Shown: piece by piece, positions 54,247 through 62,582 of the stretch
Layout of the letters: each line of letters begins with the position of its first letter
Numbering within the stretch: position 1 is the stretch's first letter
Assembly (NCBI GenBank): GCA_017527065.1
Contig: JAFXQO010000001.1
Span: forward strand, 81,423-145,422
Length of the DNA stretch: 64,000 bases
Reading direction: 5' to 3'
Source of the DNA: Clostridia bacterium
GTDB taxonomy: Bacteria; Bacillota; Clostridia; Christensenellales; Aristaeellaceae
The notes under the pieces: generated by a model
Database searches by the model: none
The model's input: the letters and a program-made list of their open reading frames with translations, nothing else
Told to the model about the DNA's origin: nothing
Translations under genes and position numbers: made by a program

Positions 54247-54846
54247 TTACTCCATTCTCCTTTCCCTCAGATGAAAGCGCGGCTCGGGCCCATCGATCTG
54301 ATGGGAGATGATCTTCACCGCGCACAGGGCCACGCCCAGGTTCAGCGCGCCCTCGGCCAGCATCGAAGCGCCCAGCAGCACGGTGAGCGCCAGCGCGCCT
54401 TCCGACGGGCTGACGATCATCGTGACCCCGATCGCGCCTGCCAGCACGGCCAGCGTCAGGATCAGCCACCAGCTGCCCAGCCCGAAGCGCCGGGCGTCCA
54501 GCGCGGTCTGAATCTTGAACAGGCCGTCCGCGACGATCTCAACGCCCAGGATGACGCACAGCGTGCTCATCGCGCGGTCGGGCCGCAGCAGCACCGCCGC
54601 GCCCAGAGCCAGCAGGAGCAGCCCGAAGGCCAGATCGAACTGGAAGGCCAGGCGGTACAGATCTTTGGAAAAATAGCCGATCAGCTTGACGGCCCCAAAG
54701 GCGATCAGGACGCATCCCACGATGATCCCGATGGCCCTAATGGACAGATCCGGCCTCAGCATGAGCAGCAGCCCCAGCGCGCACAGCGCGAGCGACAGGA
54801 CAATGTAGCCCGTCTTGGCCGTTCTGATCAGATTTGTCGATCTCAT
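54247..54846 (-). CDS. DUF308 (HdeD-like) membrane protein
   Basis: A 199-residue protein with six helices in a two-fold pattern: IVLSLALCALGLLLMLRPDLS, IIVGCVLIAFGAVKLI, ALGAAVLLRPDRAMSTLCVILGVEIVADGLFKI. The RPD pair repeated in each half is the HdeD/DUF308 signature. It heads the DUF308-MMPL-YhgE-like transcript behind a TATAAT-like box (54876-54881 region). Confidence 0.85.
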   Translation of the reverse strand: MRSTNLIRTAKTGYIVLSLALCALGLLLMLRPDLSIRAIGIIVGCVLIAFGAVKLIGYFSKDLYRLAFQFDLAFGLLLLALGAAVLLRPDRAMSTLCVILGVEIVADGLFKIQTALDARRFGLGSWWLILTLAVLAGAIGVTMIVSPSEGALALTVLLGASMLAEGALNLGVALCAVKIISHQIDGPEPRFHLRERRME

Positions 54847-54906
54847 AAGCGTCCTCCTCTCTCAATCACTGGACGCATTATACCAGAGCCGCGCCTGGCA
54901 TAAAAT

Positions 54907-54957
54907 GGGCATTCGCGCCGGTTTGCCTCAAATTCAGACAAACTTGCGCGAATGCCC
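54907..54957. repeat. Nested palindrome between tetR and the efflux operon
   Basis: GGGCATTCGCGC (54907-54918) and GCGCGAATGCCC (54946-54957) are exact inverted copies; inside, GTTTG and CAAAC form a second arm. On the minus strand ATTTTAT follows, so it can terminate tetR. It may also contain the TetR operator. Confidence 0.65.
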
Positions 54958-55004
54958 AAAAAACAAAAGCAGACGCGACGACTCGCGCCTGCTCCGGTAT
55001 GGAA

Positions 55005-55562
55005 TTACAACTCTCTGCTTCGCCGCAGCATTTCAACGGTCATGCCCCGGCCCAGCTCGCAGAGGCGGAAGAACCGCTTCTCCATGTCGGTGCTCATGCC
55101 GTGGTTCAGCCAGTCGATCACCTGGCCGAAACACTCGCACTTGTGAAACTGCACGAGCACGGCTTTGTCCTCATCGGACACATCCATGCCGGCCGATACG
55201 TTGTCGATAAACTTTTCCGCCACATAGCCGCAGATGTCCAGGAGATACTGCTCGATGATCTCCCGGCCGGCGGAGCTGAAAATGTGGTAGACGGCGCGCC
55301 TGTGCGACGTGGTCAGCCGCAGCGCCGCGCTCAGGCAGGCGGAGAGGGAGTCCACGCCCCCGCACTCCTGCGCGATGCGGTCCGCGTCGTCCTTCACGAT
55401 GGCCTCGATCAGGCTGGGCATGTCGGCGAAGTGATAATAGAAGGTGTTGCGGTTGACGCCGCAATCCTCGACGATGTCTTTGACGGATATTTTATTCAGA
55501 GGCTGCTCGTCCAGCAGCTTCAAAAACGATTCCATAATGGCTTTGCGCGTAAGGGACGACAC
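55005..55562 (-). CDS. TetR/AcrR-family regulator
   Basis: A 185-residue repressor. The HTH is ISVKDIVEDCGVNRNTFYYHFADMPSLIEAIV (about 25-56), the classic TetR form; the C-terminus is ligand-binding helices (TetR_C-like). Start GTG at 55562 with AGGAGG 11 bases upstream. It lies upstream on the same strand as the DUF308-MMPL-YhgE-like set and is its likely regulator. Confidence 0.88.
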   Translation of the reverse strand: MSSLTRKAIMESFLKLLDEQPLNKISVKDIVEDCGVNRNTFYYHFADMPSLIEAIVKDDADRIAQECGGVDSLSACLSAALRLTTSHRRAVYHIFSSAGREIIEQYLLDICGYVAEKFIDNVSAGMDVSDEDKAVLVQFHKCECFGQVIDWLNHGMSTDMEKRFFRLCELGRGMTVEMLRRSREL

Positions 55563-55620
55563 TCTTCTTTTCCTCCTCAGGCGTGGCGGCGCCTCGTGAT
55601 AAGCGGCTTCTTTTCCGGTT

Positions 55621-55794
55621 TCAGGTCAGAAGCGCCCGCACCTGCCCGCGTTTTTCATATAAGACGCATCCGCCCTTATGGTCGTCGGCCAGCAGGTCGC
55701 CGGACTGCAAAGCGGCAAACAAAGGGGAATGCATCGCGCCTTTCAGGCCCGTATCCCGAACGTTCACGTCGGAATACGGCGAGAAAGGACACGG
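55621..55794 (-). pseudogene. C-terminal scrap of a radical-SAM (SPASM-like) protein
   Basis: A 57-codon stretch beginning PCPFSPYSDVNVRDTGLKG and continuing PLFAALQSG...GGCVLYEKRGQVRALL before a stop. This matches, to my recollection, the C-terminus of radical-SAM proteins, but the upstream part abuts the fucosidase stop and has no radical-SAM text. There is no ribosome binding site. A deletion remnant is the simplest reading. Confidence 0.45.
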
Positions 55795-55813
55795 CGCCGC
55801 GCCGCCGCCCGGC

Positions 55814-57061
55814 TCAGTCCCTGATCGGCTCAAAGATGGGCGCGTCCTCTTCCGTTTCGAGGCAGACGCAGTAGTTCTTCCCGGCTTTCAGCGCGTCGGG
55901 CAGGGCGACCTCGACGATGCTGTCCCCCTCGCAGGTGTGGCCCTGCGTCAGGCGCAGCGGGCTGTGGTCGCGCACCAAATAAGCGCCCGTGAAATGATTG
56001 GCGATGTTCAGAAGCTCGATCCGCACGCGGGGCGACAGCACGTGAATGTACAGCTTGCGGGGCTTGGCCGTCATCTCGACGCCAGGCACCTCGAAGGGGT
56101 AGACGCCCACCGAGCGCGCGGCGTAGATCGCCTCGGCGTTATCATTGACGTAGCGGCCCACCTCGTTCAGGACCTCCACGCACGCCGCGGGCACGAGTCC
56201 CTCGGCGGTTGGGCCGACGTTGAGCAGGTAGTTGCCGCCGCGGCTGACGACCTTCAGGAGCGTCTGGATCACGGTGTCGGGCGATTTCCAGTTCGTGTCG
56301 TAGCGGTTGTAGCCCCAGGTGTCGTTCACGGTGGCGGGCAGCTCCCAGTCGCCGTCGTAGGGCAGACGGGGAAGCGAGTTGTCGCCGGTGGTCATGTAGT
56401 CGCCCATGCCGTTGCCCGTGCGTCCGCTGAGGATGCAGTCCGGCTGGAGCGATTTGACCAGATCGACGAGCTCCTTTGACTGCGCGGGCGTGATGCCCAT
56501 CGGCGTATCGAACCAGATCAGCTTCAGCGGGGCGTAATTCTCAAGCAGTTCGCGCACCTGGGGGACGCACTTCTCATCGAAATAGCGCTGGAAATTCTTG
56601 CGGCTGTTGTCGTGGTGCTGCTTGAAGCCATCCGGGTCGTCCCAGTCCTGCGCCTGCGAGTAATACACGCCCAGGGGCATGCCGTATTTGTCGCAGGCCT
56701 TTCGCAGCTGCATGAGGATGTCCCGACCGTAGGGCGTGGCCTTCACGACGTTGAAATCCGACACGCGCGAATCGTACATCGCGAAGCCCTCGTGATGCTT
56801 GCTCGTCAGGACGATGTAGCGCATGCCCCAATCCTCTTTGGCGCGGCGGACGAAGGCGTCCGCGTCGAAGCCGGTCGGGTTGAACGACCCGGCCAGGTGG
56901 CGGTAATCCTCCACGGGGATATCGAGGAAGTTTTCGATCCATTCGGCGATGCGGTCTGTCCTGACACCTTTATATTCCCCCGCCAGTATGCTGTAAAGCC
57001 CCCAATGCATGAAAAGGCCGTATTTCGCGTCCTTGAACCAGGGCTGTCGCGTGTCCTTCAT
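55814..57061 (-). CDS. Alpha-L-fucosidase, GH29
   Basis: A 415-residue GH29 enzyme. KYGLFMHWGLYS, YIVLTSKHHEGFAMYDS and LIWFDTPMG with nucleophile Asp185 are the family landmarks; SRGGNYLLNVGPTAEGLVP closes the barrel. A short C-terminal beta domain follows. No signal peptide, so it is cytoplasmic and works on imported fucosides such as host-glycan pieces. The ATG at 57061 has AGAGGTG upstream. The PatB/MalY gene precedes it by 52 bases. Confidence 0.92.
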   Translation of the reverse strand: MKDTRQPWFKDAKYGLFMHWGLYSILAGEYKGVRTDRIAEWIENFLDIPVEDYRHLAGSFNPTGFDADAFVRRAKEDWGMRYIVLTSKHHEGFAMYDSRVSDFNVVKATPYGRDILMQLRKACDKYGMPLGVYYSQAQDWDDPDGFKQHHDNSRKNFQRYFDEKCVPQVRELLENYAPLKLIWFDTPMGITPAQSKELVDLVKSLQPDCILSGRTGNGMGDYMTTGDNSLPRLPYDGDWELPATVNDTWGYNRYDTNWKSPDTVIQTLLKVVSRGGNYLLNVGPTAEGLVPAACVEVLNEVGRYVNDNAEAIYAARSVGVYPFEVPGVEMTAKPRKLYIHVLSPRVRIELLNIANHFTGAYLVRDHSPLRLTQGHTCEGDSIVEVALPDALKAGKNYCVCLETEEDAPIFEPIRD

Positions 57062-57113
57062 GATGCTGCACCTCTTTTTCGCGTGTATTCCGCAACCGTG
57101 TAACCGGTTCTTG

Positions 57114-58328
57114 TCAGTCGGTAAACACATACTCCTTCAGGCGGCGCATGGCCTCCTCCACGCGGACGCGCGGCAGGGCCACGTTCATGCGGATGTGGCA
57201 GGGGCCGCCGAAGCCGCGCCCGTCCTGCCAGCCGACGCCGTAGGACCAGCCCGTTTTGATCATCTCGTCGAGGGTTTTATGATGCTTCCCGCAGTACGCG
57301 GTCAGGTCGAGGAAGAGCATGTAGGTGCCCTGCGGCTTCGTCACGGCAATATCCGGGAAGTTCTCCGTGATGAAGTCGGCCGCGTAGCTCGTGTTGTCGC
57401 GCAGGACCTGGAGCAGCTCCTCCACCCATTCCTCGCCGGTCTCGTTGTACGCTCCGATCAGCGCGTGCATGGACAGCACGTTCTGGGAATTGTAGTGCGT
57501 GCGCATCGAGTGCGCGACGATCCGGTCCCTGAGATACTGGTTGTAGATGATGTGATAGCTGCCGACGAGGCCGGCCAGGTTGAAGGTCTTGCTCGGCGCG
57601 TAGTACGCGGCGGTATGCTCGCGGGCCCATTCGCTGACCATCTGGGTGGGGATATGCTCGTGCCCGGCGAACACGATATCAGACCAGATTTCGTCGCTGA
57701 TGACGTAGCACTGGTTGTCCTGATAGACCTGCATGGCCTTCTCGAGCTCCCATTTTTCCCACACGCGCCCCGTCGGATTGTGCGGGGAGCAGAAGATCGC
57801 CGTATGGATGTGGTTCTCGCGGATCTTGCGGTCCATGTCGTCAAAATCCATGCGGTAGATTCCGTTCTCATCCTTCGTGAGGGGGCTGAAGACGGACTTG
57901 CGGCCCTGCATGTCAACGTCCGCCCTGAAGCCGATGTAGAGCGGTGTGTGAACCAGCACGCTGTCGCCCGGCTCGGTCATGATCTGGATCGCGCTGGTCA
58001 CGCCGCCGTGCACGCCGTTCTCGTAGCCGATCGCCTCGGCGGTCAGGCCCGTGACGTTGTGGCGGGTTGTCTGCCAGCGGATGATGGAATCGTAATACTC
58101 CTTGCGGGTCGTATAATAACCGAACAGGGGATGCTGCGCCCGTTCGATGATGGCTTTGGTCACGCTGGGGCTCGTGGCGAAATTCATGTCCGCGACCCAC
58201 ATGGGAATGAAGTCGAAGCCTTCCTTCGGCGCTTCGGGCTCGGCGCCCCAGCCTTTGGTGCCCACGCTGTCGATGGCCGAGGCGTCGCGGCCCACGCGGT
58301 CAATGATGGACGTAAAATCATACTTCAT
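57114..58328 (-). CDS. MalY/PatB-type cystathionine beta-lyase / aminotransferase
   Basis: A 404-residue fold-type I PLP enzyme. FIPMWVADMNFATSP, HPLFGYY, CSPHNPTGRVW, ISDEIWSDIVF and the PLP lysine K247 in YAPSKTFNLAG are MalY/PatB signatures. The family cleaves C-S bonds of cystathionine or cysteine conjugates. GAGGGA precedes the ATG. Reason for pairing with the fucosidase is not obvious. Confidence 0.9.
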   Translation of the reverse strand: MKYDFTSIIDRVGRDASAIDSVGTKGWGAEPEAPKEGFDFIPMWVADMNFATSPSVTKAIIERAQHPLFGYYTTRKEYYDSIIRWQTTRHNVTGLTAEAIGYENGVHGGVTSAIQIMTEPGDSVLVHTPLYIGFRADVDMQGRKSVFSPLTKDENGIYRMDFDDMDRKIRENHIHTAIFCSPHNPTGRVWEKWELEKAMQVYQDNQCYVISDEIWSDIVFAGHEHIPTQMVSEWAREHTAAYYAPSKTFNLAGLVGSYHIIYNQYLRDRIVAHSMRTHYNSQNVLSMHALIGAYNETGEEWVEELLQVLRDNTSYAADFITENFPDIAVTKPQGTYMLFLDLTAYCGKHHKTLDEMIKTGWSYGVGWQDGRGFGGPCHIRMNVALPRVRVEEAMRRLKEYVFTD

Positions 58329-58796
58329 GGCAGATCCCTCTCTCTTCTGTTGATATTGGAAAGTTTCCATCCTTGTCTGTAGAAGCAAATACGAAAGCCC
58401 AACTGCTCGATATTTTGCCGGCTGCGGCGCGCGTCGTCCGGTTCACCATTCGCAGCGGATGTCGAACACATACCCGCTCGCCCAGCCAAAGCCGTCGCGC
58501 TGCGGCGCATGGCGCGGATCAGGCGGCCCAGCGAAGGCCCCTTCGTGGACGCCATGCACGGAAAGCCCGATTCCGGGCTGTTGTACCGGCCCATGGTTTT
58601 TGACGGAAGCGCCGGATGAAATGCGCTCATATTCTCCTCCCGGCCTCTCCCGGATCGTCACAGACCGGCATGACATTTCCTCATAACGGTATTATATCAT
58701 AGTCGGGAGGTTCCCGCTACCTGAATTGGCTGACACACGTTCTCAAGGATCAAATGCGATCTCAGGGAAAATGTGATATACGGTCTTCATCATTCG
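58329..58796. other. Gene-free gap with a possible decayed minus-strand ORF
   Basis: On the minus strand GGAGGAGAAT precedes an ATG at 58630 that starts MSAFHPALPSKTMGRYN; in another frame the text DGFGWASGYVFDIRCEW runs to a stop at 58443. Together this looks like a frameshifted, decayed gene of a type I cannot name. A TATAAT box (58691-58696, minus) lies upstream. Nothing else recognisable. Confidence 0.35.
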
Positions 58797-59969
58797 CTAT
58801 TCCAGGATCAGCGAATCCACTTTTTCCAGCAGTTCATCTATATGCGCCCGCGTATGCCGGACGCGTATGGCGGCCAGCTCATTCGCTTTCAGATCAGTCT
58901 TGCCAATCAGCTGGAGAAAGCGCACGGCGGCCAGAAGCCGGATCCTGTTTTCATTTCTGGCCTGTGTTTCCGCATCCTTCGCGTCAAAATAATATTCCAT
59001 CGTCTTGCGCCACACAAAGCCGCTCATTTCGGCGCTGATCCCCAGGAATGCCAGGGTGTTGCCCGGTTCGTCTTCTTCAAACGCCTGATAGGCCACATAA
59101 ACGCCTTGCAAATCAAAGATGGGGCTGCCCTGGGCCAGCGTGTCCATGTCGATCAGCAGGGGCTCCCCGTCCGCCACCATGACGTTTTTCATGTGAAAAT
59201 CGCCATGGACGACGCCGTTGGAGTCCGGCAGGTCGCAGAGCATTTTCCGGATGCGTGCATGCTGCTTTTCGCTGACAGAGCCCCATTGCAGGATGGTATC
59301 CAGGTGTCCCATCCAGATGTCCCTGGCGGAGGGCAAGGTGCCGGGGGCCAATTCCACGGCGTGAACCGTCTTCATGACATCTACAAACGATCTGACCAGT
59401 TCATCCGCCCTGCGAGGCTCCGCCACCAGCAGATCGTTCATAGTCCGGGCCTTCAAAAGCTCAAACACGGAGCCGTAGGAATCCCCGACCTTCACAATAT
59501 CGTAGGAAATGGCCGTGGGGATGCCGTGGACAAAGGCCATCTTCGCCATCTTCCGCTCGTTTTCGATCAGCGGCAGGCTGTCCGATGAAGCGTACACCTT
59601 CACGATGGTATCAGGATCGAGGCGGTAGACCGTGCCGTAATAGCCGCGCCCGATGACCTCGCAGCCCTCCACGGAGACTTCCCGCATCCGTTTCTTTACG
59701 GGGAACAGCTCCGTGAAGCCAGTCGTTTCCAATATCTCGTAGACCTCCGGGGACACGTTTCGGATTTCCATTTCATGACCGAAGGCTTTTCTTATCTTCA
59801 TCAGGACACGAAGCCCGGCGCTGGAAATATAAACCAAACCGGAAGCGTCAAAGACGGGGACGCTGTCCGGCTGCTCTTGCATGAGCGTCAGGATTTGACG
59901 CTCCATTTCAGGGACGTTTGAGGAATCGATTCTCCCCGCCAATGGGATGAAAACAGTTGCTTTACTCAT
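58797..59969 (-). CDS. STAS domain fused to an aminoglycoside-phosphotransferase-like kinase
   Basis: A 390-residue two-domain protein. Residues 1-95 are an anti-anti-sigma (STAS) domain with VFDASGLVYISSAGLRVLM; Ser50 or its neighbour is the usual phospho-site. Residues about 100-390 are an APH/choline-kinase-like fold: IGRGYYGTVYRLD nucleotide loop, VVHGDFHMKNVMV catalytic motif and PLLIDMDT. This matches the TIGR02172 type paralogous kinases. AAAGGAA precedes the ATG. Substrate unknown; the STAS part suggests control of a partner-switching pathway. Confidence 0.85.
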   Translation of the reverse strand: MSKATVFIPLAGRIDSSNVPEMERQILTLMQEQPDSVPVFDASGLVYISSAGLRVLMKIRKAFGHEMEIRNVSPEVYEILETTGFTELFPVKKRMREVSVEGCEVIGRGYYGTVYRLDPDTIVKVYASSDSLPLIENERKMAKMAFVHGIPTAISYDIVKVGDSYGSVFELLKARTMNDLLVAEPRRADELVRSFVDVMKTVHAVELAPGTLPSARDIWMGHLDTILQWGSVSEKQHARIRKMLCDLPDSNGVVHGDFHMKNVMVADGEPLLIDMDTLAQGSPIFDLQGVYVAYQAFEEDEPGNTLAFLGISAEMSGFVWRKTMEYYFDAKDAETQARNENRIRLLAAVRFLQLIGKTDLKANELAAIRVRHTRAHIDELLEKVDSLILE

Positions 59970-60101
59970 AACGATTTCCTTTCGCTGATGCTTTTCATGC
60001 CGTGATCAATACAATAGCGGCTACACATACGGGGGAACGTCTAGGAACCTTCAGATGTATTATACCACGGGGGGAACGACGACGACAAGGCAAAAAAAAG
60101 T

Positions 60102-60125
60102 ATCCCAGGCCTTTCGACCTGGGAT
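60102..60125 (-). terminator. Terminator after the leucine-rich-repeat gene
   Basis: Minus-strand ATCCCAGG-tcgaaagg-CCTGGGAT followed by eight T residues. It lies 48 bases after the LRR stop. Confidence 0.85.
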
Positions 60126-60129
60126 TTGT
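60104..60129. repeat. Left copy of a 26-base direct repeat
   Basis: The 26 bases beginning CCCAGGCCTTTCGACC recur at 63634-63659 with one change. It coincides with the terminator hairpin. Confidence 0.7.
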
Positions 60130-60172
60130 GCCCTGAAACCTTTAAGCGATGGTTTCGTGGCCGGTGTCATAA

Positions 60173-61819
60173 TCACATGCCATCGAGTGGAATGAAAGTG
60201 AAATAAGCGCTGTGGGCCTGGACGAATCTTTCAGCCTCCGTGCCGGAGAATCCGTAAACGGTTCGCACAGGGCTGCCGTCAAAAGGATCGCCGACGATGG
60301 TGGTAACATTCCGGGGGATGTATACCGACGAGGCCATGATGCGATTGAAGGCATCTTCCCCGATGGTTGTCAGATCATTCGGAAGGATGATGAGATCAGG
60401 AACAAAGGGCAGACCGTGATTGATAAGCAGGACAGAGGAATCGACGGTCAGGGGCCAGTCCTCAAAGCTGCTCCCGCCGGAAGGAATCCAGGCTTTCGCC
60501 GCCTTGCCATCAATGGTAACAGTATCCAGGTTGGGCGTAATGGGATTATACGCGTCAAACAGGGCGGTGCCGCTGATGTCCAGGGATGTCAGAAGGTTGC
60601 CATGGGCATGGATCACATTCAGCTCCGCGCAGTTTTGTATCAGGAGGCTGGTCAGTTTGTTGTTATGGCATTCCAAAAAATACAGTTCCGGACAGGAGCG
60701 AAGATCCAGCGAAGCAATCTGATTACCTTTGCATTCGAGGCTCCACAGCGAGGCGCAGCCGGTTACGTTCAGGGAAGTCAGCCGGTTGTCCGCGCAATCC
60801 AGATCCACCAGTTCTGTCAGTTGGTTCATAGGAAGCGACTCGATCCGGTTGCCAGAACAATTCAAGGTATAAAGCTCCGGGCAGTTCGAGATGGTCAGGT
60901 CTGTGATCCCATTGTTTTCGCAGAGAATTGAATACAGGACCGGACAGCCGGTTGCCGTCAGGGACGTCAGAGAGGATGCGCAGGTTGTATCAGTCCAGGA
61001 GCAGTCCAGCTCCGTTAACGATTGGCAGCCGGACACGGTCAGGCTGGTCAGCGTGGCAATGTTCTGACAGAAGATGGATTCGATCGCAGGGTGGCCGTCG
61101 ACCGAAAGGGCTGCCAGCCGGCAGTTGTTGCAGTCAAGATAATTCAGCTTCGTGGTGCCGGAAATGTTCAAGGCGCTGATGGCGGTGTGGTTGCAGGTGA
61201 GTGTAACCAGTTCTCCGCAGCCGGACAGGTTCAGTCCGCCCAGAGAGGAACAGCCACTGCAATCCAGAAGCTCCAATGCGGTGAAGTTTTCCAAATCCAG
61301 GCTGGAAAGATTTGTGCCTGAGCAGTCGAGCCGTTTGAGCGTGTTGTTGGGGCCGATCAATCCCAGCGTTTCCAGCGGCTGATCAGAACAGGATACAGCC
61401 GTCAGGGTCGGACAGGAGCCCACGTTCAGAAAAGTGAGCTGATTCCGGCTGCAATCGAGCACAGATAAACGGTTGAGATCACTCAGACTGAGAATGCTGA
61501 GCTCGTTGTCCGAAACGTCCAGTTCTTCCAGGTTCGTAAAGAGCGCAATGCCTGTCAAATCCTGGATCCCGCAGTCTGAAACATCGATCTTTGTTATGTT
61601 GAAATTGACATTGTGGTTTTCATCACCGTAGAGTTTGTCAAGCGTTTCGCGGAAAGCCGTGTCGGGAAAACGAGTGTCCGACAGGATGCCGCCACCGGCG
61701 CCTCTGCTGTTGAGCATCCCGGCGGAAGAGGAACCATCCGCCGATTCTGCCCAGGCGCCAGCCGGCAGGGCACAGAGAACAAACAGGATCAGGAGCAGCA
61801 ACCAGAACCGCTTCATCAT
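60173..61819 (-). CDS. Secreted leucine-rich-repeat protein
   Basis: A 548-residue protein with signal peptide (LLLLILFVLCALPAGAWA). Residues about 60-440 hold roughly fifteen LRRs of the LxxLDCSGNxLxSLdlsxCxxL type, with a Cys in most units. The last part (about 475-548; FVPDLIILPNDLTTIGEDAFNRIMASSVYIPRNVTTI) matches BspA-like repeats, ending in the GFSGTEAERFVQ tail usual for gut BspA proteins. No cell-wall anchor is visible. Likely surface adhesion or ligand binding. AGGAGGTGG precedes ATGATG. Confidence 0.85.
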   Translation of the reverse strand: MMKRFWLLLLILFVLCALPAGAWAESADGSSSAGMLNSRGAGGGILSDTRFPDTAFRETLDKLYGDENHNVNFNITKIDVSDCGIQDLTGIALFTNLEELDVSDNELSILSLSDLNRLSVLDCSRNQLTFLNVGSCPTLTAVSCSDQPLETLGLIGPNNTLKRLDCSGTNLSSLDLENFTALELLDCSGCSSLGGLNLSGCGELVTLTCNHTAISALNISGTTKLNYLDCNNCRLAALSVDGHPAIESIFCQNIATLTSLTVSGCQSLTELDCSWTDTTCASSLTSLTATGCPVLYSILCENNGITDLTISNCPELYTLNCSGNRIESLPMNQLTELVDLDCADNRLTSLNVTGCASLWSLECKGNQIASLDLRSCPELYFLECHNNKLTSLLIQNCAELNVIHAHGNLLTSLDISGTALFDAYNPITPNLDTVTIDGKAAKAWIPSGGSSFEDWPLTVDSSVLLINHGLPFVPDLIILPNDLTTIGEDAFNRIMASSVYIPRNVTTIVGDPFDGSPVRTVYGFSGTEAERFVQAHSAYFTFIPLDGM

Positions 61820-61855
61820 ATCCACCTCCTGAGAATGGGAACGCCGCGAGAACAC

Positions 61856-62140
61856 TGCGTCGTTGATTTCATGCCTCTAGTATACCAAAAACAGGAACGG
61901 GGCGCAATGCCTTTTCTTTGTTTCCATAAAAAGGCGGGGGGAGTTGCTGGCGTTCCGCTGGAAAGGTTCTGTACTATCTGCCAGGCAGAGAGCATGCAGT
62001 TTCTTTCAGTACGATAATATCTCAATTAGTCCCGAGGAGAGGGCTGGAGCTGAAGAAAACATGCAGAAACTCATCTCCGAAGAGCAGGATAAACACAAAG
62101 CGGAGTGCGCAAGCCTTAAACGCGAGAAGGAAAAGATAAT
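61856..62140. other. Gene-free gap with scattered coding scraps
   Basis: Near 62015-62135 the plus strand reads in one frame SPEERAGAEENMQKLISEEQ, a coiled-coil-like piece without start or homologous ends. Otherwise nothing is recognised. The gap lies between the LRR promoter region and the permease scrap. Confidence 0.4.
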
Positions 62141-62401
62141 GCTGTCAGCACCGGCAAGGTGGTGCTCTGGCCGGTCGATCTGAGCGTGATGGGTTACCAA
62201 AAGGTATTTGAGAATCACCGCGTGTGGATCGGCTACAAAAACACCCTCATCTACACGACGGTGGGAACCTTCATCAATGTGGCCATGACGCTGATCTGCG
62301 CCTATCCGCTGGCGCGCCGCCGGCTGCCGCACAAGGGCTTTTTCACCTTCCTCATTTCCTTTACGATGCTGTTCAACGGCGGCATGATCCCGACTTACCC
62401 G
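62141..62401 (+). pseudogene. Internal fragment of a LplB/YtcP-type sugar ABC-transporter permease
   Basis: About 87 codons: STGKVVLWPVDLSVMGYQ, then YKNTLIYTTVGTFINVAMTL, CAYPLARRRLPHKGFF and FNGGMIPTYPN, which match the middle of carbohydrate permeases such as YtcP. Both ends are missing: unrelated sequence precedes residue 1 and the promoter of the next gene begins right after. It is GC-richer than its surroundings. Confidence 0.75.
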
Positions 62402-62417
62402 AACGTCTATTTCAGCC

Positions 62418-62446
62418 TTGAACGTGGGATGCAGAGGTGCTATACT
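62418..62446 (+). promoter_or_regulatory. Sigma-A promoter for the 62583 gene
   Basis: TTGAAC (62418-62423), a 17-base spacer and TATACT (62441-62446). The leader to the start is about 130 bases and has no clear structure. Confidence 0.75.
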
Positions 62447-62582
62447 ATTCATCAGAGTAAGAGTACCGGTATACAGCATAGCAGGGAACATTTTATGTGC
62501 CGGCTACCGGATTGAACGTGCTTAGGGAGCTATATGAAAGGACGCTGACCACCGCAGACTGACCACCACAGGAGGAATAAGT

